From Closterium sp. Naga37s-1 (Eukaryota; Streptophyta; Zygnematophyceae; Desmidiales; Closteriaceae), in the NCBI GenBank assembly GCA_947471745.1, contig CANJKZ010001109.1, positions 248,001 to 312,000 of the forward strand: 64,000 nucleotides of DNA, written 5' to 3'. Below, one piece after another: positions 34,431 to 45,872 of this stretch. Made by a program: the position numbers and the translations under genes. The notes beneath the pieces are model-generated. The model had not been told where the DNA came from. It ran no database searches and was given only the letters and a program-made list of their open reading frames with translations. Every line of letters starts with the position of its first letter. The stretch's first letter is position 1.

Positions 34431-35651
34431 ATGGCAGCAACGATGAAGACTCTTCTGTTTGTCGCGGTGGCGCTGCTGGCTGCTTCACTGCCTTGCCACG
34501 CCTTCCGCTCATCTCGAGTCAGTACCTCGTCGCAATCATCTATGTTTTAGAAAAAAATATGCAAACAGTTATAGCACCTACGCTTCTTCCGGTGCTCACG
34601 TACGCGACGCTAACCGTCTGCCGTTTTGCGCCCTTCATACATTGGTGATTGCAGATGCTACAGGAGGACCAAAACAGGCTCTTTCCCAAACTTCCGGGAC
34701 TTTCTGCAAAGGTGCGTGTCTGCGCTTCATGCGACGTTCCGAGAGCAACGCGACTCGCGCTTCCACTACTTTTACCCGTACCTTCTGCGGGGTTCCGCCT
34801 CGACTACTCTTATCATCCATCGTTTAATCCGTCACTCTCCTATGCCATCTTTCCTTCTCACGCGGCTCTCAGATCGTCGTTCCAACCACGGTGAAGGCGA
34901 AGCACGAAGAGGCGGCAACGGCTGAGATCACTGCGACCGGAGGCGTTTCCAACACGCCTGCTGACGCAACAACAGTGGCTCCCAATCCCCTCACCAACAA
35001 CGTCGCTACCACTGACCCGGCAACCACTCTTTCGGACCCCAACCTAGGCTCCACCACGAGCGACTCGACGAACACACCCCCGCAGGTTCCCGCGCAGGCC
35101 TCCGCGAGCGGTTCCTCCCCCACCCCGCAGCCGCCCGGTGGTGACTGCTCTGCCTCCGCGTGCGATTTCTACTTCACGGGATTCCAGGACTCCATTCCAA
35201 CGTTCAAGCTGCCCGAGAGCGGCGGTGACGTGGCGATCAGCCCGGCTGTCGAGGCGTCGGTGAAGGGGAGCGCTGTGAACGTGATTGCGCTTAACTCGCA
35301 GACGGCGACGTACACTTGTAGCAATGGCTCTATGTCCGACGACAACCAGTTCTACGTCGTTCAGGATGTAAGTCGGCTGCAACCAGAATATCCAATCAGC
35401 ATATGCCTCTCTGCGTCTTTTGTGGACTTACTAATCATGTGGTTGCAAACGCGTCGTTCCGTGGGTCGCAGGTGGTGCAAGTGCGGACGATCCAACCGCA
35501 GGACAAGGGCAAGTACAACGGTCTCATCGTCAAGATCCCCATTTCGAGTGCGGAGATTGAGGTGTTCAATCAGGTGTTTAACCTCAACCCCAACGACGGC
35601 TCGTCTTCTTTCCCCGAAGAGCGCCGTTGCGTCATCTTCCAGACGTCTTAG
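34431..35651 (+). CDS. Small secreted protein of unknown function, spliced
   Basis: Four phase-0 exons: 34431-34517, 34655-34711, 34873-35367 and 35472-35651 (TAG), about 273 residues. Donors are GTCAGT, GTGCGT and GTAAGT; acceptors are TTGCAG, CTCAG and CGCAG. The N terminus is a clear signal peptide (MAATMKTLLFVAVALLAASL, then PCHA). A Thr/Ser/Pro/Asn-rich linker follows (about residues 60-110), likely O-glycosylated. The C-terminal domain has four cysteines (GDCSASACDF, TYTCSNGS, RRCVIF) that could form two disulfides. I do not recognise the domain. A cell-wall or extracellular role is likely from the signal and linker, not shown. Confidence 0.75.
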
Positions 35652-36349
35652 GCATTCTTATGGTCGTCGACCATTTGGTGTTGGCACTGCGGCCTTTAGC
35701 GGTGGGCTCGACTCGCTCTGCACGAAAGCCTTTTGCTGGTCAAATGTGGGCTGCTTGGAGCGTCGAGTAACAAACGTTCCTTTGGGGAGTTATCCTATAT
35801 CTTAATTAGCTGTAGTTTTGCACGTTGGGGAGTAGGTGTTTAGTGTTGGGATGGGGCTAATCACATAAATTATGTGGAAAGACATGTACGGTATTTCTGA
35901 CCAATTCCTTGTTTCCAACACGTGCGTTACCAGCTCCTCAATTGATGTGGTTTGGTTATATGTTCTTGGCCTACAGAAAGAAACCTGACCCGTGGTACCT
36001 AGTGAATGAACAAACGGCACTTGTTCAAATAAAAATCCGTCTGAAACAAGCAATTGGTCAGAAATAGGGGGTGATGCCATTCAGCAAGGGCAGATACATT
36101 GCCACCTTGGTCCCCTTTGATTTGAGGAGTCTTAGAAAAAATCAGCAGTTTCTAGATGAGGAACAGCGCTTTTGCTAGGGTGTAGGCATTCTGAGACCTC
36201 AGGGTCAACATTTACATATACAGTGCATTTGTTTTATGTGTACTTTGTACACTAGGTTGGGGTACAAGTTTGCTAGATATACTCCTTCTGTACGTATAAG
36301 CCCTCGTTACTCATTCATTCTAATTTGGGTACTTGGTTTCTCACTTCCG
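35652..36349. other. 3' flank of the secreted-protein gene
   Basis: AT-richer DNA with no gene, LTR or repeat that I can recognise. Confidence 0.5.
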
Positions 36350-36475
36350 TGTCAAATGTTATACATTATCATGATAGGCTATAGTGAGTAGCACTGTAGG
36401 GAGTACAACACACTCTAGGGTTGGTATTTGTTTCACCCATCTTGCTAATCATCCCATTCCTCTGTTCTATTCTGA
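36350..36475 (+). repeat. Diverged 5' LTR of L
   Basis: TGTCAAATGTTATAC.. with TAGGCTATAGTGAGTAGC and GGGAGTACAACA, matching the LTR core of the other families. The end is unclear (TTCTGAGC where TTCTGACA is expected). Confidence 0.65.
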
Positions 36476-36529
36476 GCTATTACGCTTAGGCTTCACCTAA
36501 GACCACCTTAGCCTATCCCGTCGTTCGAC

Positions 36530-36610
36530 CTCGCCTCATCCCGTCCCGTCCCGTCCTGTCCCATCCTGTCCCGTCCCGTCCCGCGCGCTGCTCGTCCCGT
36601 TCCGTCCCGC
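36530..36610. repeat. CCCGT pentanucleotide array in the leader of L
   Basis: Repeats of CCCGTC/CCTGTC; a GC-rich ACGCGCGCAGCCGCG-type region follows to about 36880. Confidence 0.85.
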
Positions 36611-36924
36611 ACACAGTCCAGCCCCGCGCGCAGTCCTGCCCCGCATGCTGCCCCGCCCTGCGCATCGCAGCACGCGCGCATCTGCACACACAGCCATGCG
36701 CGCACAGCCGCACGCACGCAGCCGCGCACCAGCAACCGCCCATAGACGCGCAGGCGCAGCAGCACGCCCGCAGCCGCGCGAACACAGCTGCACGCGCGCA
36801 GCCGCGCAGGCCTACGTGTAGCCGTGCGGGCCTACGTGTAGCCGTGCGCACGTGCAACAGCAGTCGCGAACGCGCAGCTTTTACAGCATGCATTGCAGTA
36901 GCCGCACGAGCAGCATTTGCCTGC

Positions 36925-37293
36925 GCCGCTACCTTGGCTTGCAGATCACCAGGGACAGAGCCGCTCGCAGCATCACAGTCACACATGGTGTAGCAGGTCC
37001 TTAAGCGGTTCAGGCTTCAGTTCTCCACCATACAGCCCACCAGCCCTTTTCCCGACTAGCCCTTTGAGTCCAGTGGTTCGTACGCAGAGCTTATGAGCTG
37101 CCTCATTTACCTAATGACCCGTACTTGTCCAAACCTTGTCAGAATCCCAACCACTAGACCATTGGGATAAAAGGGCTTGTTTGTGTAGCGGGTGAGCGCG
37201 CCCATAACCCCTCAGGCCAACGTGCCTGTAACCCTTCCCTAGGATCAATCGGGGATCACCAGTGGACCTCTGACAAACCTTGCATTTCCCCTT
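36925..37293 (+). pseudogene. RT fragment of L, split by solo LTR K1 and by N
   Basis: Reads RYLGLQITRDRAARSIT, then PFESSGSYAEL, LIYLMTRTCPN and, after K1, LAFPL. This is the late RT/connection segment of copia Pol, with several frame breaks. The YVDD region is absent. Confidence 0.8.
37137..37275 (-). repeat. K1: solo LTR of the K2 family
   Basis: 139 bp, TGTCAGAATCCCAACCAC..CCTCTGACA, flanked by perfect TSD AACCT (37132-37136 and 37276-37280). It has the same LTR as K2 (51843-52184), including the A-box-like TGGTCTAGTGG on the minus strand. It presumably arose by LTR-LTR recombination. Confidence 0.93.
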
Positions 37294-37790
37294 TGCCAAG
37301 ATAGCAAGCAGGAAATGAACAACAGAAAAGGGGGTTTTCACTAGCAAACAATGGGATACATATAGCAAACCCTAATAGAGCTGTACTCACTATAGAGTAC
37401 CCCACTGCAGACTAGACAAACAAGACATTCTGACACACCCCCATAGGCAAAGTGGGGTATAATCAGCACAGCAAGCAGTCTGTTAAGAATGAAAGTGTTG
37501 CGTTATTAATGAGGGTTGGGGTACATATAGCAAACCCTAACATTTGTACCCCTTAAGACAAACCTCACTACAGGCTACAACATTTGACACACCCCCATAG
37601 CCTAAGTGAGGGGTGTCAAGCAAAACCAAAAGTGTACGGTCAGAAGACCAGTCACAAAGAAACAAAGCTCAGGGTGGATCACAAGGTCACCACACAATCT
37701 GAGCACACGCAACAGGGGCTACAAGGCCAGTTCAAGAGTTCACAAAGGTGTATGGCAAGAGTACAAGCAAAGCAAACGGTAAACTCAAGC

Positions 37791-40700
37791 CTACACACGA
37801 CTAGAACCTGTGTCAACAAGACCTAACTGCACACAACACCTCTGGTGGTCACAAAACGGAAGCGCCTTGGTGAAGATGTCTGCAGTGTTGGCCTCGGACT
37901 CCACAAACTCGAAGCGAGCCTGTCCACGTCTCTGCAACTCACGCAGAAGAAAGTACCTGACGTTAATGTGCTTCACTCTGCTCTCCACTCGCGGCTCTCG
38001 ACAGAGGAGAATCGACGCCTTGTTGTCAGTGAACAAGGTCGGTGCAGAGCTCGACCGCTCACCAAGGTTGGCGAGCAAGAAGGTGAACCAACGCAGCTCC
38101 TGTGCCGCCATGGCACCAGCGTAGATCTCAGCCTCAGCAGTAGAGGTCGAGACCGAAGAGGAGCGCGTGGACCTCCACGAAACAGCTCCAGAATCCAAGC
38201 TGAAACAGTACCCCTGAGTAGACCTGTGAGTCTCAGCGTCGTCAGCGTAAGAAGAGTCACAGTGACCAGTAAGTACGATAGACTGCTGCCCTCCAAGAAC
38301 TAGCCCCACGCTTGATGTCGTCGCTAGGTACTTCGCCACCCTCACAGCTGCCGTCCAGTGAACAGGACGGTGTCTCCCTGGTGCAACAAAGCGAGCAAGA
38401 ATGTTGAGAGGGAAGGCGAGGTCCGGGCGAGTACAAGTCATCAGGTACATGAGGCGGCCCACCAGGTCTGCGTAGGGACCACTAGACTCAAACGGCTCGT
38501 CAGGAAAGGGTCCAATAAGTCTGTGGTCAACAGCAAGAGGTGTGCGCTGTACTGTGGAGTGCTGAAGCTCGAACCGCTGAAGAACCTGCTGCACCATGTG
38601 TGACTGTGAGAGTGTAATGGTGCGAGCAGTTCTGTCCCTGGTGATCTGCAGGCCAAGGTAGTGGCGCAGCTCACCAAGGTCAGTGCACGTGTGTCTCTTC
38701 TGCAGTTCGGACTTCACGTCTGCCAAGGCAACCCTGTCAGCAGTGGCGAAAACCAGGTCGTCGACGTAGACCAGAACAAAGAAAGGTGCGGAGCCACGAC
38801 GGACAAACAGCGACGGGTCGGCATAAGACGGCTGGAAACCAAGGTCAGAGAGGGTAGAACGAAGGGTGTCGTGCCACTCACGAGGAGCCTGACGGAGACC
38901 ATAGACAGGTCGCCTCAGCCTCCACTGGGTCCCAGGAGGGAAAGTGCCAGTGAAGGCAGAGGGACGACGCAACCAGACCTCCTCGTGAAGGCTACCCTGA
39001 AGAAAAGTAGTGGAGAAGTTGAGAGAGTGTTACTCGTAGTCTTTCTGTGCTGCTACGTGTAGTAACACCCGAAGAGTGGTCATCTTCGGGGTAGGCGCGA
39101 AGGCCTGAAAGAAGTCTACTCCCTCGCGCTGACTAAAACCTCTAGCCACATAGCGCGCCTTGAAGATCGGAGGAGATCCCGGTGGCTGCTTCACCCTGTA
39201 GATCCACATGCCATCGACTACGTTCGCCCCAGGGGGGGAACCTCGTCGACGTAGGTGCCTGTGGATGTGTAGGAGGCCATTGTGAAAGTTTAAAAGGAAG
39301 AAGAGAGGATTGCACTAGCAAGAATGAGGATACAAATAGCAAACCCTAGAAGGGTTGTACTCGCTATGGAGCACCCCACTACAGGCTAGAGCATAATATT
39401 CTGACACACCCCCATAGCCAAAGTGGGGTGTAATCAGCAGAGCAAGCAAAGCAGTACAAGCTCAGGGTGGATCACAATGTCACCACACATTCTGAGCACA
39501 AGTTCAAGAAGCAATAGTTTAAAGTTCACAATTATGAGCAAAGCTAGTGGTAGTCACAACAGGCAAGTGAGGAGGAGGAAAGAGACTATGAGAGGAGAGG
39601 AGGTAGTGGGCGGCAGCTGAAGCTGCTGGCACACGGCGCAACTGGAGCAACTGGCACACGGGCAACTGGAGCAACTGGCACACTGGCAACTGGAGCAACT
39701 GGCACACGGGCTACTGGAGTAACTGGCTCCGCGGCTAAAAGTAGCGGCAGACGAGCAACGGACTCACGGGCGACTGGAGCAACGGGCTCACGGGCGACTG
39801 GCGCAACGGGCTCACGGGCGACTGGCGCAACGGTCTCACGGGCGACTGGAGCTGCTGGCTTCACGGCGGCCACCCCCTTCAACCTCCCCAAACTATCCCA
39901 CTCCCCCTGACACACACCCGCTGCTACACCGCTAGCTCCACTCCCCCTTCACCCCCCCTTAGTACCACTCCAACGGCTCCAACAAGTCCACCCCCCCTCA
40001 GCGGCAGCTGCAGCACAGGGAGACGGAGGAGGAGGAGGAGCAGGGAACGGCACACAGTGGCTTCACCCCCATACCCCTCACCCCCAAACCCTAATTCAGG
40101 AGAACGGGCTGTAGGAGGGGTGGGGCGCCAGTAGAAGCACGGGGGACAGTGGGGAGGGCAGGGGCAGCGAGGAAAGGGCCGCCCACGGGCCTGGCACAGC
40201 CGCCCGAACCGCGCGCAGGCGGCCCGAGCCGCGCGCGGGCCTGGCGCAGCCCATACGGGTCGCGCGCGGGCCTGGCGCAGCCCGTACGGGCCGCGCGCTG
40301 GCCTGGCGCAGCCCGTACGGGCCGCGTCCGGGCCTGGCGCAGCCCTTACGGGCCGCGCGCAGCCTGTACGGGCCGCGCGCAGGCCACGACGGGCGACGGG
40401 GGGCGACGCGCGGGTCCCCGTCGCCCGTCGCAGCGCCTCCCGAGGGCGACGCGCCGAGTGACGGGGCAGAAGCCCGCCGCGCGCCTCGGGGCGCACAGCG
40501 GGCAGAGAACCGCCGCGCGCCACGGGGCGCACGGCGGGCAGAAAACCGCCGCGCGCCTCGGGGCGCACGGCGGGAAGAAAAACTGCCGCACGCCACGGGG
40601 CGTGCGGCACAGAGGGTAGCAGTGGAAGTTGCAGCGGAAGCAACGAGGTGGTGATCCCACCCACAGGATCGATCCAAGGGGATCGACCTGCTCTGATAGC

Positions 40701-43700
40701 ATGTGAAAGTTTAAAAGGAAGAAGAGAGGATTGCACTAGCAAGAATGAGGATACAAATAGCAAACCCTAGAAGGGTTGTACTCGCTATGGAGCACCCCAC
40801 TACAGGCTAGAGCATAATATTCTGACAGCCATCTCTTCGTCCACGGCAGCTCTCCATTGAGAGGCCCAAGGCCCTGACACTGCCTCAGCGTAAGTGCGAG
40901 GAGTCGGTATGTCAAGGGCGTCGGGGTCTCCCTCAGGGGAGAGCAGCACGGCACAGAGATGAGGGGAAGCGGCTGCCAGGAACTCCAACTCAAACTGCCT
41001 GTCCTCTAGGGCGTCACAGCTAAGGGCAGACTCACCCCCGACGGCCAGAGGACTGGTAGGAGGAGCAGCCATGAGACAAGTGGCGTAGTCAAGGCGGCGA
41101 GTAGTGGTGAGCTCAGTGACGGCGACAGTAAGGGCGGAGACAGAGGACAGAGAGGCACGAGGGTTCGTAACAAGAGAGGCGAGAACACAAGAGAGAACAG
41201 GACGGTAAGTGCGGTAGTAGTCAGTGACAGGAGAAGAGAGGGAAGCAGTAAAGGCCGACTTAGGAGGAGAAGGAAGCACAGACTGAGACGAACGAGGCGG
41301 ACTAGGATGGAACAGGGCAGTACGAAGGTTAGTGAGAGCGACAGGGGACGAGGGACGAGCACGAGGAGAGCGACGAGAGGGCCAGGCGGGCAAAGGAGGG
41401 GGAGACAACTGAGTCGGAGAATGAGGGAGAACAGCTGGGGAGGAGTCAGGAGGAGGAAACGTGGGACCGTAGACAGGAGGAGAGGGGGAGGAGGAAGGAG
41501 AGGGAGAGGGGAGACCGAGAGTCCGAAGACCAGAGACAGGAGGAGGAGGTGGCTGCGGCTGCTGCTCCTGGTGCGGCTGCGGCAGCTGCGACTGCTGCTG
41601 CTGCTCCCCCGGCTGCTGCTGCTACTCCTCCAGGCGCTGCTGCTGCCGCTGCTCCACCTCCAGCCGCTGCAACTCTCTCTCCTCTCTCTCTAACTCCAGC
41701 TGCTCCTCACGAGCACGGCGAACACGAGCCTGGTGCCAGGTCGGGTAGGGGTGGGGAGGAGGAGTAGTGTCCAGGGCCGCGGCAGCCCCAGGACCACTCT
41801 CCAAAGCACCTGGCGCACCACCCCCAGAGGCAGTACCACCAACAGCAACACGGCCAGGCTCACAAGGACCCGAAGGGGGCGCACCCGCACCCCCAGACGT
41901 AGCACCCCCAGAGTCAGCACCACCTACACCAGCTCCCGGAAGACAAGAGTCTCCTGCAGCCTCGGGCTCAGCCCCAATTCCAGCACCCCCAGAGCTAGCA
42001 CCGACAGGGTCCTCGCCACGAACACCAGCTCCTGCAAGGTCTACCGCAGGCTGCGAGGAGGACTGCGGGGAAGGAGGCTGTACCTGAGGGGCTACCGAGG
42101 GGGGAGGGGTAGCGTGGGACACACCTGACGGGGCTGGACCAGGGGGGGGAGGCTGTACCGGGGGAGCAGGAGGGGGAGCGGAAGTCAGGAAGAGAGGGGG
42201 AGGAGGAACTGGGAGACCTCGGCAGGGGTACCTGACGTAGTAGGGGACGGACTCGTCGAAACTGACGTCACGGGAGTCAAAGAACCGGTGAAGGGGAGGG
42301 TGGTAAAAGGTGAAGTCAGAGGAGTCCTCTGGGAAACCAAGGAAGACACAAGGAACGGCGCGAGGCAAGATCTTGTCCGCGGAGGTGTCGCGAACAAGAG
42401 CCAAGCAGCCCCAGACACGAAACCGCGACGCAACACCAGGGGACCCGGTCCAAAGACTAGTCAGTGAAACCTCTAGCCGAGAGACACGTGGCCAGAGGTT
42501 CAGCTCGTGAGCGGCGTACCTAACCGCGTAGGGCCACAGAAAATGGGGGGCACGGGCGTGAGTCAAGGAGGTGCGGGCGATCTCCATGACCAAGCCTATG
42601 CGGCGCTCAGCAACCCCATTCTGCTGTGGGGACTCTGGAAGCGTCCAAGACTGACGAATGCCCTGCTCGCGACAGAATCCAGCGAGAATGCCGGAGCGAA
42701 ACTCACCCCCACGGTCGGAGTGAAGACAGCCGACTCGACGACCACGAGTGCCCTCAGTGGTAAGCAACCACCTGATTAGCGTAGAAGTCACCTCAGACTT
42801 CTTCGCAAGGGGGAACACTGTGGTGTAGCGGGAGTAGTCGTCAACGATCACCAGAAAGAAACGCTCACGCTCAGGGCCAAGGCGAGAGGCGGGGCCCCAA
42901 ACGTCCAAGTGGAGCGTCTCAAAAGGCTCGGTGGCCGGACGAAGGGAGGAGGAGTGAGGGGTGGCGCGCAGCCTACCCTCGACGCAGGGACCGCACGGTG
43001 GTGCAAGCGAAGGCGGCAGCGATGGCAAGACACGTGGGAGGCCTAAGACAAGACGCTGACGAGACATAGTGCGCAGACGAGGGAGAGACGGGTGCCCCAT
43101 CCGGTGGTGCCACAAAACGGTGGGGTGGGCAAGTAACCGGCAGGAGCACGACGCAGCAACTGGACAAGACACGGGAACCTGACCAGACACAGCTACCTGG
43201 GGGGACGCAACAACCTGGTGAGACGCAGGGACCAGACTGGGGGAAGGAACAGGGGCCGGGGGCAGTAGTCGCTGCTGCTGGTGCTGCTCCTACTGCTGCT
43301 GCTGCTGCTGCGGCTGCTGCTGCTGCTGCCCACCAGAGGTAGTTTTAAGTGTGTAGAGACCAGAGCCCGGCTCAGCTGTAAAGGTGGCAAGAGGCGTGTA
43401 AGTGTCTCCGTCAACACAAACCGCAGTCTCGCCAGAGGGCTCAATCCACACACCCACGTGCTGACTCACAAGAGGCCTCACGCCCACCAAGTTCCGCGAG
43501 AACGAGGGGATGTGGAAGCCAGTCAGAGACCCAGAGGGAACAGCAGGGCACGGAAGAGTAGTAGTGTAGCGAGCAGTGTCTGGTCCCGAGGTGGGATCAA
43601 CCAGAGCCACAGAGACTGGCGCAGGAAGCGAAGTATGGGTCGTGTGGTCCCGGAAGAAGCAGTGCGAAGCCCCAGAGTCCAAAGTGAAAGACAACGAAGC

Positions 43701-44222
43701 GTCCTCCGAAGTAGCTCCTGCACTAGTGTCTACACAAGTGCCTACACTAGCAACAGGCAACTCACCAAGCCTAGCACCTAAGCTAACAACACTCGAGTAA
43801 ATAGAGTAAGCACTAGAGTCAACAACAGCACACATTGCATGAGGAGTTCCTAAGAGATCAACCAACAGATAAGCTGACATGCCCCAAAGAGCGGAGCCGT
43901 ACGTCTGAACAAGAGGAAACCAGTCAGGGGCAGGGCCGCCAACGCCGAAGGCCAAGCAAACTGTGTCAGTGAGCTGAGCAAAGCACTGAGCAGGAGGGTG
44001 GGTGCGGCCACAAGGCTGGCCACGGCGAGCACCTGTCAAAAGCTGATAGGTGCACGAAGGGTGAAAAACACCTCGCTGAGGCTGACGTTGTCCTGCTGCG
44101 GGGGCTGCTGCAAGGGGAGGGGCTGCTGCTGCTGCTGGTGCCGCTGGGCCAGATACGACGCCGCTGCTCCACCCGCCGCGGCCGGCAGACCAGAAGGCTG
44201 ACGAGCCCGGGCGTTGCCTCAA
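37791..44222 (-). pseudogene. Element M pol, disrupted
   Basis: Reading leftward from 44222: CX13CX3HX4C (about 44054-43986), protease DSGAS, GAG-pre-integrase and integrase with HHRMGH, CGPC, LDVWGP, HSDRGGEF and QQNGVAE all intact, a Pro-rich rather than Gly-rich linker, RT with YVDD (about 38760) and RNase H (DSSYADD, DNKAS) ending at 37791. Lesions: TAG at 43290-43292 and TAG at 41622-41624 (both in Gln-rich runs), insertion of Q at 39281, a 1-nt loss in the G run 39232-39238, and TAA at 39030-39032. Confidence 0.9.
39281..40827 (-). mobile_element. Element Q: non-autonomous LTR element nested in the RT of M
   Basis: LTRs are at 39281-39406 and 40702-40827 (126 bp). TSD GCCAT at 39276-39280 and 40828-40832. 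The minus-strand PBS is TGCTATCAGAGCAGG. The leader has the same 30-bp GCCTGGCGCAGCCCGTACGG units as I. It also keeps the conserved 3' box (39458-39505) found in autonomous elements. No Pol. Confidence 0.95.
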
Positions 44223-45166
44223 CCAGCTGCAGTAGCGGAGTCACCAGCCGCTGCACGAGACGCCTCTCCAGGCCCTGCACTCCCGCTGCCACCAGTCGGC
44301 ACGTCACCCCCGCCACCCCCGCCACCTGTACCCTGACCGCCCCTCTTGCCACCTCTACCTCGAGACCGTGAAGAAGTCGTAACAGCAGCTGCGGTCACGT
44401 CAGTAGCAGAAGTGGCGAGAGAGGCTGTGAAGGTGGGCAGCTGAGGGACAGTGCACCCGTGGAACAGTGGAGAGGGCACAACACCAAAGGCGGAGGCTAC
44501 GGAGCGGAGGTTGCTCTCGACGTCCTTGAGCACAGACTTAAGGACCTCGATAGTGAGCTCACTAGGGTGCTTCAGAAGAAGCGTGTCACGGACTGAGGCA
44601 AGGCGGTCAGGGAGGCTAGTGGCGATGAAATAGATAGTAATCGCCATGGGGGGAGGGATCAGTGCAAGCTGTGCCTCAGTGCAAGCAGCGCGGTAGCTAG
44701 AATCAAGCGAGCGGAGGTGAGCAATCAAGTCAGCAGAGCGCTCAAACGAGGCGAGGTCAGGGAACAAGAACGGTAGGAAGAGTCGGCCAAGAGAGACAGT
44801 GGTGGGAGTAGCGTAGCGGGCCTTAATCGCAGTCAGGAACTCACTAGCAGTGCGAACCAGTGTGAAGTGGGCCTCCTCAGACTCAGAGAGGAGGCTGCTA
44901 AGAGCGATGCAGGCCACCGCGTCACGCGACTTCCACGCCGTCAGGTCAGCACGCTGGCGGGTGAAGCGGTCCCTGGCTGCGTCGTCAGGGGCAGTGCCTA
45001 AAGGCGTAGGGTCGTCGGGCAATGGAAGGTCACCAGTAGCGTGCGCCCAAAGGGACTTGCCCGCCTGAACCTGACTCTCTAAGAGGCGACGCGCGCAAAG
45101 GAGCCAGACCGGAAACTCGAGTGGTCTACCGTCAGCGTCGAAGCGAAGAACCCTAGGGGTCGCCAT
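44219..45166 (-). CDS. Element M Gag (UBN2/DUF4219-type copia Gag)
   Basis: ATG at 45166-45164, TGA at 44221-44219, 315 residues. The N terminus (MATPRVLRFDADGRPLEFPV) and the LLSESEEAHFTLVRTASEFL and TIYFIATSLPDRLASVRDTL segments match copia Gag of the UBN2/DUF4219 group, which forms the capsid-like particle. The C terminus is Arg/Gly-rich. Gag ends one nucleotide out of frame with the downstream Pol frame (44222 leftward, -1). That is either a programmed -1 shift or a mutation; sister elements keep gag and pol in one frame, and I see no slippery heptamer. A second copy of the N-terminal part lies at 50771-51135. Confidence 0.8.
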   Translation of the reverse strand: MATPRVLRFDADGRPLEFPVWLLCARRLLESQVQAGKSLWAHATGDLPLPDDPTPLGTAPDDAARDRFTRQRADLTAWKSRDAVACIALSSLLSESEEAHFTLVRTASEFLTAIKARYATPTTVSLGRLFLPFLFPDLASFERSADLIAHLRSLDSSYRAACTEAQLALIPPPMAITIYFIATSLPDRLASVRDTLLLKHPSELTIEVLKSVLKDVESNLRSVASAFGVVPSPLFHGCTVPQLPTFTASLATSATDVTAAAVTTSSRSRGRGGKRGGQGTGGGGGGGDVPTGGSGSAGPGEASRAAAGDSATAAG

Positions 45167-45872
45167 AGTGTAAGTAGAAGTGACAAGTTGGGCGGTGGGT
45201 GGCACTGGTAGGGACGATAGGCGGCTAGGGCAAGTCCATGACGGGCGCAAAACGCTAGCGCAATGGGGCTAGGGGCGGTCCCGCGGCGGACTGAACGAGT
45301 AGGCGCAGCGGTGCAAAGGAGGGCCTACGGCGGCTGTAATGGAGGGCCCGCGGCGGGCCTTAACAAGCAGGCGCGGCGGCTGGAAGGCAGGGCCCGCAAC
45401 GGCTGTAAGGGAGGGCCCGCTGCGGGCCTAACTAGCAGGCGCGGCGGCTGTAAGGGAGGGCCCGCGGCGGCTGTAAGGGAGGGCCCGCGGCGGGCCTAAC
45501 TAGTAGGCGTGGCGGCTGTAAGGGAGGGCCCGCGGCGGCTATAAGGGAGGGCCCGCGGCGGGCCTAACTAGCAGGCGCGGCGATGGGACGAGCGGGCCCG
45601 CGGTCAGGCCTAACGAGCAGGCGCGGCGGCGGGCGGTACGGGCAGGCGCGGCAACGAAATGCGGGGCGCCGCGACGACAAAACGCGGGGCGCCGCGGTGA
45701 CGAAATACGGGGCGCCGCTGCGACGAAATACGGGGCGTCGCTGCTGCGGAGATAACTACTACAACGGGAGCTAGACTACGGGCTAGGCACGGGTGCTCGT
45801 GTGATCTCTGCGTTCGTTGGTCCTTAGTCGTTTTCCTAGTGCACACACAGTTTGCTAGTTCACAGGGAGAAT
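45167..45872 (-). other. GC-rich leader upstream of the M gag
   Basis: Tandem GGCGGCTGTAAGGGAGGGCC and GGGCGCCGCGACGA type units. The same leader lies at 51136-51842 in the right copy of the duplication. Confidence 0.8.

Noticed and set aside
44219-44222. Programmed -1 frameshift site between M gag and pol
   Set aside because: No slippery heptamer or clear downstream structure; sister elements use one frame, so a mutation is as likely.
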